From Dissophora ornata (lineage: Eukaryota; Mortierellomycota; Mortierellomycetes; Mortierellales; Mortierellaceae), in the NCBI GenBank assembly GCA_025201705.1, contig MU616966.1:1-25002 (forward strand): a stretch of 25,002 nt of DNA, given 5' to 3'. The notes beneath the pieces were generated by a model. That model saw only the letters and a program-made list of their open reading frames with translations. It searched no databases and was not told the DNA's origin. Of the stretch, positions 20,501-25,002 are shown one piece after another. A program made the translations under genes and the position numbers. Numbering within the stretch: the stretch's first letter is position 1; each line of letters begins with the position of its first letter.

Positions 20501-20724
20501 TCAAGGTTCGACGCCAGAAGAACTCCTTCCGGAGGTGGGCTTATAGACTAGTTGTAAGTAGTTTCTTTAGATTTGCTCCTTGCCTTCTCTCGGAAGGTCT
20601 ACATACGCAACAGAATAAAAACCAGAAGCACCATAACCAGTATGGGAATATCTTCCTGCCAAAGGTCTGGACGATGAAAGAGAGAAGTATGGTTGATTGA
20701 GATGATCAAAGAGTTCGACGCCAT
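20501..20724 (-). CDS. Candidate 54-residue membrane microprotein
   Basis: Not recognised. Exons 20607-20724 and 20501-20547 join in phase across a 59-nt intron with GTATGT and ACTAG ends. The product starts MASNSLIISINH, has a polar stretch with FHRPDLWQED, one strongly hydrophobic segment (IPILVMVLLVFILLLY, about 27-42) and a basic Ser/Gly tail ending at TGA. One transmembrane helix with a short tail is what can be seen. Longer starts (20838 or 20793) are open but lysine/arginine-rich and less likely. It sits in the NLR1-NLR2 intergenic space, minus strand, about 380 bp from the NLR2 start, so it could share that promoter. The intron-spanning frame argues for reality; its small size argues for caution. 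Confidence 0.35.
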
Positions 20725-21107
20725 CTTCTTTTTCGATGCATGCGGCTCATGCTTCCGGAAGTTGGCGAAGCAATTATTTAGAAAATGCATGAATCTTGAT
20801 ATTTGCACAGCCGTATGTTGATTTCGTAAACCATTCATGTGGTGCCTTTTGATGTGGGCATTTTCTCTTTCTGTTCTTTCATTCTCTCACACACCATTCA
20901 CACCATCAATTCTCTATCGCTGTCTCTCTGTTCGTTTTTGCTTGCTTGGTAAGTAGCGCGAGACCAGCCTTTGACGTAGATACACTAATGCTGACAAAGA
21001 TATTCACCCAAGAGTTTCGATCTTACAATTCAGGAACTCGAGTTATCAACATCACAAGCGCCTAAAACCCGCCTAAACACTTTACAAGCGGTTTTTCCAA
21101 GCCCACC
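20725..21107 (+). promoter_or_regulatory. NLR2 promoter and leader
   Basis: CT-rich plus-strand stretch at about 20868-20948 (ttctctttctgttctttc and similar), resembling the start areas of the other genes, followed by a leader with its own intron. It is shared with the divergent candidate microprotein. Confidence 0.5.
20949..21033 (+). other. 5' UTR intron of NLR2
   Basis: GTAAGT at 20949, branch-like CTAAT/CTGAC around 20985-20995, pyrimidine-containing TTACAATTCAG ending at 21033. It lies between the CT-rich start area and the ATG, so it would be removed from the leader without affecting the protein. Confidence 0.55.
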
Positions 21108-24100
21108 ATGAGTTGTAAGTTGTGCCTGTCCCTATAGCGTACAGGAGAAGTTCAAAAGAATATAGTTTATTCAGTATGTCGCTGCTCTACTATAGCCATA
21201 ACTCATGATGAGTCCAGGTCTGTTTCCGGTCGCTCGATCCCTGGCAGTGTTTCTAAAATCTCTGACTCTCAGCGTAAGTTATACACCATGAACAATAACA
21301 ATTGCCCATTATCTTGGTGTAAAATGTCTATAATAGAATGTCAATTGAAATGGCATAATGACGACAAGACCCAGAAGCTTACAATTCATATGACATGCCT
21401 CCATAAAGTGCAAAAAGGCCTAGGTTACATCGAAGACGGCGATCGCTACAGAGACCGAGGCGACTTCGACAAAGCCAAAGCGGAATATGAGAAGGCTTGC
21501 AAATTTTGCCCCAGTGCAGCTCATGATCATCTGGCGATTCTACCTTTATGCAAGGCATCCAAGGAAAACGGCGATTCTCGCCGATACATTTCAGTTGGAT
21601 GGCAAGCGAAATTCCATCACGCAAAGGGAAAGGTCAAACAAGTGGTGAAAAAACCCTCTCAAATCTCAACTCCACACCAATATTTCTTTCCAAGACACTC
21701 ACTGTCTACTCAGTCCCTCACTGGTTCTCAATCCGCATCCGTGTCTATATCGACTTGCATGTCCACATCCACCTTGACTACCCAATCGACAGTGGGTCCT
21801 CCTTCGGCCTTTGCATCGGAAGCTGTTGTCAGTGATGTTGGTATAGTATCGCATGTTCGCTCTATGACGGCCGCATACGTCGTTGATGACAAGGTCTACG
21901 ACATCATTAAAGAATTCGGCAAAAGTCCCGTCACCTTCGACACTGTGCAGGAGCTAGTAGTCCTGGCTAACATCCCAGACCGAGACGTATTCCTGCACAT
22001 CACCACAAAGATCCTCAACGTATTGAGAGATATGCCTCTGCTAGGCAGTATCGCTCTTCAAGGCTTGGCTGTCATCTTGGACTCTTTTCCTGATAAGGTT
22101 GACTTGGGTTCATTGCATGGAACCTTTGTGGAAATTCTCAAAACTCTCCAAGCTCGCCTGAGCAGCATTCGTACTGCCGAAAATATTGGCGAACTACTAC
22201 CTTTGCTCATCGCCCTCAACTCACTCCTGGATGCCATGGTGCGTAGAGAAGTGTTTGGACTTGACCGCGAATCCGTCTACGACGTCCTCAAGACTCGACT
22301 GAGCAGTTTAACCTCACACTCAAATGTGATGGTATGCTTCCAAGCATTGTATGCTAAACAGGCTCTTACCGTCGTTGGCAACAACGAGTCAATCAAAATG
22401 AGCATATATCGCCGTGGAAAATTGGCATTTGTACTAGCGGGAAATATATCGAGTATAGTAACCAAGCACGATCTGGCCAAGGTCGAGCCGGCATACCAAA
22501 ATATCAAAAAGATATTCGATGTTTCGATTCAGGATCGCTGGTACCAGGGACTAATCTATGTCGATTATCTGGTGGGACAACATAGATGGGAGCAATTTGA
22601 GGATTTTGTGCTCCACAGCAAGTTCCGATCAGATGTCTGCTTTCAGCTAGGCTTAATCTTGCGGCTCGAAGAGATTGCAGTAGTTCAAACGGACACTGCG
22701 ATCAGTAATGGTGCTATCGAGCTTCTTGTTGCCCTGGGGACGAAACCTATTCCATTAGTGCCAGAGATGGCGCAGAGTGCCCTTCTTCGTCTCGGGATAT
22801 CGGACGGATCTACAGATAGCACGAAGGACGATATGGCAATCCCACTCCTCCCAAAATCTTCTATTTCGAGCCAGGACGATCTGCGACCGGTATGGGATCC
22901 GGCTTGGCATGCTACTCCAAAAAATATTCTGCTCAAGGCCGTTCAGGATAGAGATCAGCGGAATGCGAATGTGGATAATCTGCCATCCCAATTTATGGAT
23001 ACCAGACAAGAGATTCAATCTAGTGGCTCTGATGTGAAAGGCGCGGTTGACCAGATAGGAGCGGATATTCAGCAACTCAAAGCCGATACTCGCGTACTCT
23101 TTGCAAGTCTCCCTTCACAGTCTAGTCTGGAAGACATTCAGTCTGCACTCAAGACCTACTATGCACCATACCTCGTCATACTTCGAGTCTCAGGAGATGA
23201 ACTGGATCTGGAGACATGCTACATCAATCTAGCGATCGTGGAGGCACCTGCACAACGAGAAAAGGAAAAGCAAGATCTCAAGGAGCAGGCAGCCGTCTTT
23301 CATCGAATCCCGAGTTTCGAAGCTGTAGAAAGAGCCAATATGCAGTCGTCGATTCCCTTGGAACAAATTTTCAACAAGCGCAAGTTACGTGATGGGAATG
23401 AAAACATCCCTAAAACAATTTTGGTACAAGGACGAGCAGGGATCGGCAAGACAACACTGTGCAAGAAGCTTGTCCTTGCACATCAGACAGGACTGTGGAG
23501 AGATCGTTTCGACGCCGTACTGTGGCTCCCATTGCGTCAGCTCAAAGCATTCAAGAGCCACACTCTGGAAGGCCTATTACGCGAGAAGTTCTTTACTCAG
23601 GGCCTTGGCAAAGGGGATTCATTAGCCCACGCACTTCAAACTTGTGCTCAAAAAGGCAGGGTTCTTTTCATCTTGGACGGCCTGGATGAGATTGTAACAG
23701 ATACACAGTGTGATGAAGACATTGCCTTGAGATCATTCCTAATAACCCTGCTCACACAACAACATGTCGTCATCACTTCGAGACCCTCAGGCTTGGACAG
23801 ATCACTGTTGCCATCAATAGATCTGGAGCTTGAGACCGTTGGATTCAGCCAGCAGAATGTCAAAGACTTCCTAGTCAAGGTACTCAAGCCTGAAGCAGTG
23901 AGGACAGTTCAAGACTTTATTCAACAGACGCCATTGATTCGGGGGCTAGTCAATATTCCTGTGCAACTCGACGTGATCTGCTTCAGCTGGGATTCACTTC
24001 CAATGGACGGTCCCACGATAACCATGACGGTACTGTATCAACTCATGGTGCGGAAACTGTGGTGTAAAGATGCATTGCGGTTAGGGAAGACAGCCGGAGG

Positions 24101-25002
24101 AAGGGTTCTGACATCACAACAAATCAGCGAATTGGCACCTGAGGATACCAATGAGCTGATGGCAATTGAGTTGCAACATCTTGGGTACCTTGCGTTCAAA
24201 GGGATGAAGAACAATTACCAAATTCAATTCGATGCAAAAGCTCTACTCAGCGCGTTGGGAGATCTCAGAGAGTACCGCGCAACAGCGAAAATAGGTCTTT
24301 TGCCGCCTCAGCTCCTTGAAATGATGAAGCAGACATCATTTTTGCACACAGCAGATGCAGATGTGGATGCCAGCAAGAGCAGTTCTCAGCAAGCCTGGTA
24401 TTTCCTACATCTGACATTCCAAGAATATTTCGCGGCAACATGGATAGCTCAGCATCTACAAGTTAAACAATCACGTCCCTCAACTGGGATGATGACATTG
24501 GAGCAAGCGAAAGCATTTATGCAGGAGCATAAATACAACCCTCAATATGAGATTGTGTGGTGGATGGTAGCAGGACTGCTAGATGGAGAGGCATTGGAAG
24601 ACTTTTTCGATCTTTTACAAGGATCACCACGCGATTTGATTGGAGGCCGCCATCAGCAAATACTCGCATCTTGCCTCAATGAGGCGCGAGCTCGATTGGA
24701 TCCAACGGTGGTGGCCAGATTAGACGCTGAGCTGATGAAATGGCTGCATTTTGAGATTCAAACCCGCGACAGCAAAGGAGGAAGCATATTGGGTTGTCAG
24801 ACCTCATTTCCAGAGGTCCTTCTGGTTAAGAACCTGGGTTCAGTATATTCCTGGAAAACAATTCTTGTGCGAACTTTGGAAGCTCGTTCTACATTATCAG
24901 AACCGGCCATGCAGTTTCTCATTAGCGCACTCAAGGATGAAGACGCATATGTCAGGAAGTCAGCAGCATCAGCATTAGGCAAGCAGTCTACGTTGCCTGA
25001 AT
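21108..25002 (+). CDS. NLR2: STAND protein, TPR-like / Arm-like / NACHT / HEAT (cut by right edge)
   Basis: Signal-transduction ATPase related to NLR1 but ending in HEAT repeats. The first exon is only 7 nt (21108-21114, ATG AGT T); exon 2 is 21196-21273; exon 3 runs open from 21337 past the edge. Phases agree, giving 1250 visible residues. Order: TPR-like helices (about 50-115, YRDRGDFDKAKAEYEKACK); Ser/Thr-rich linker (about 145-190); Arm-like domain (about 200-560) with LLDAMVRREVFGLDRES, similar to NLR1; a linker; NACHT with P-loop GRAGIGKT (727-734, nt 23430-23453), Walker B VLFILDGLDE (nt 23661-23690) and sensor VVITSRPSG; the NACHT-family end motif FLHLTFQEYFAATW (about 1050); then HEAT helices (ALKDEDAYVRKSAASALGK) at the edge. 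Motifs are intact, so it looks functional. The next in-frame ATG (residue 47) would lose little. Role in recognition or signalling is inferred. Confidence 0.93.

Noticed and set aside
20505..20515. GGTTCGACGCC, matching a tRNA B-box
   Set aside because: No A-box or cloverleaf arms can be built upstream.

Overview
This is a window from a fungal nuclear genome. Genes are split by many short GT-AG introns, with CTGAC or CTAAC branch-point-like motifs in several of them. Two features point to Mortierellomycotina (a Mortierella or Linnemannia relative): the many small introns, and two very large STAND/NLR-type ATPases of a kind I recognise as abundant in that group. The taxonomic call is inference; no rRNA or other marker is present.

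Left half, about 1-11,920, is packed with housekeeping and secretory genes. In order: ATP1 (mitochondrial F1 alpha subunit, minus, runs off the left edge); a Kre9/Knh1-like secreted, probably GPI-anchored protein (minus); ARP2 (Arp2/3 complex, plus, 7 exons); a SANT/Myb-like protein (minus) whose stop codon sits alone in its last exon; an ERV2-type sulfhydryl oxidase (minus); and a Trs65-like TRAPPII subunit (plus, 8 exons including one of 24 nt). Intergenic spaces are 0.15-1.0 kb and promoters are shared by divergent pairs (Kre9-like/ARP2 and ERV2/TRS65).

Right half, about 12,000-25,002, looks accessory. NLR1 (minus, about 12,739-18,442) has a TPR-like start, an Arm-like helical domain, a NACHT NTPase, pentapeptide repeats and 14 WD40 repeats; 12 of these form an exact 126-bp tandem array with no length change. 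NLR2 (plus, from 21,108 past the right edge) has the same TPR-like/Arm-like/NACHT order but enters HEAT repeats. The two genes are head to head with a related Arm-like domain and different sensor ends. The 2.7 kb between them holds a decayed Fanzor/TnpB-like nuclease C-terminus, a candidate 54-residue membrane microprotein with its own intron, and spliced 5' leaders.

The most interesting content is this divergent NLR pair: a common switch module with two repeat types as sensor, the WD40 one evidently kept uniform by repeat exchange while a few surface positions vary. A role in non-self recognition is inferred from the architecture; nothing in the sequence shows the ligand or the output.
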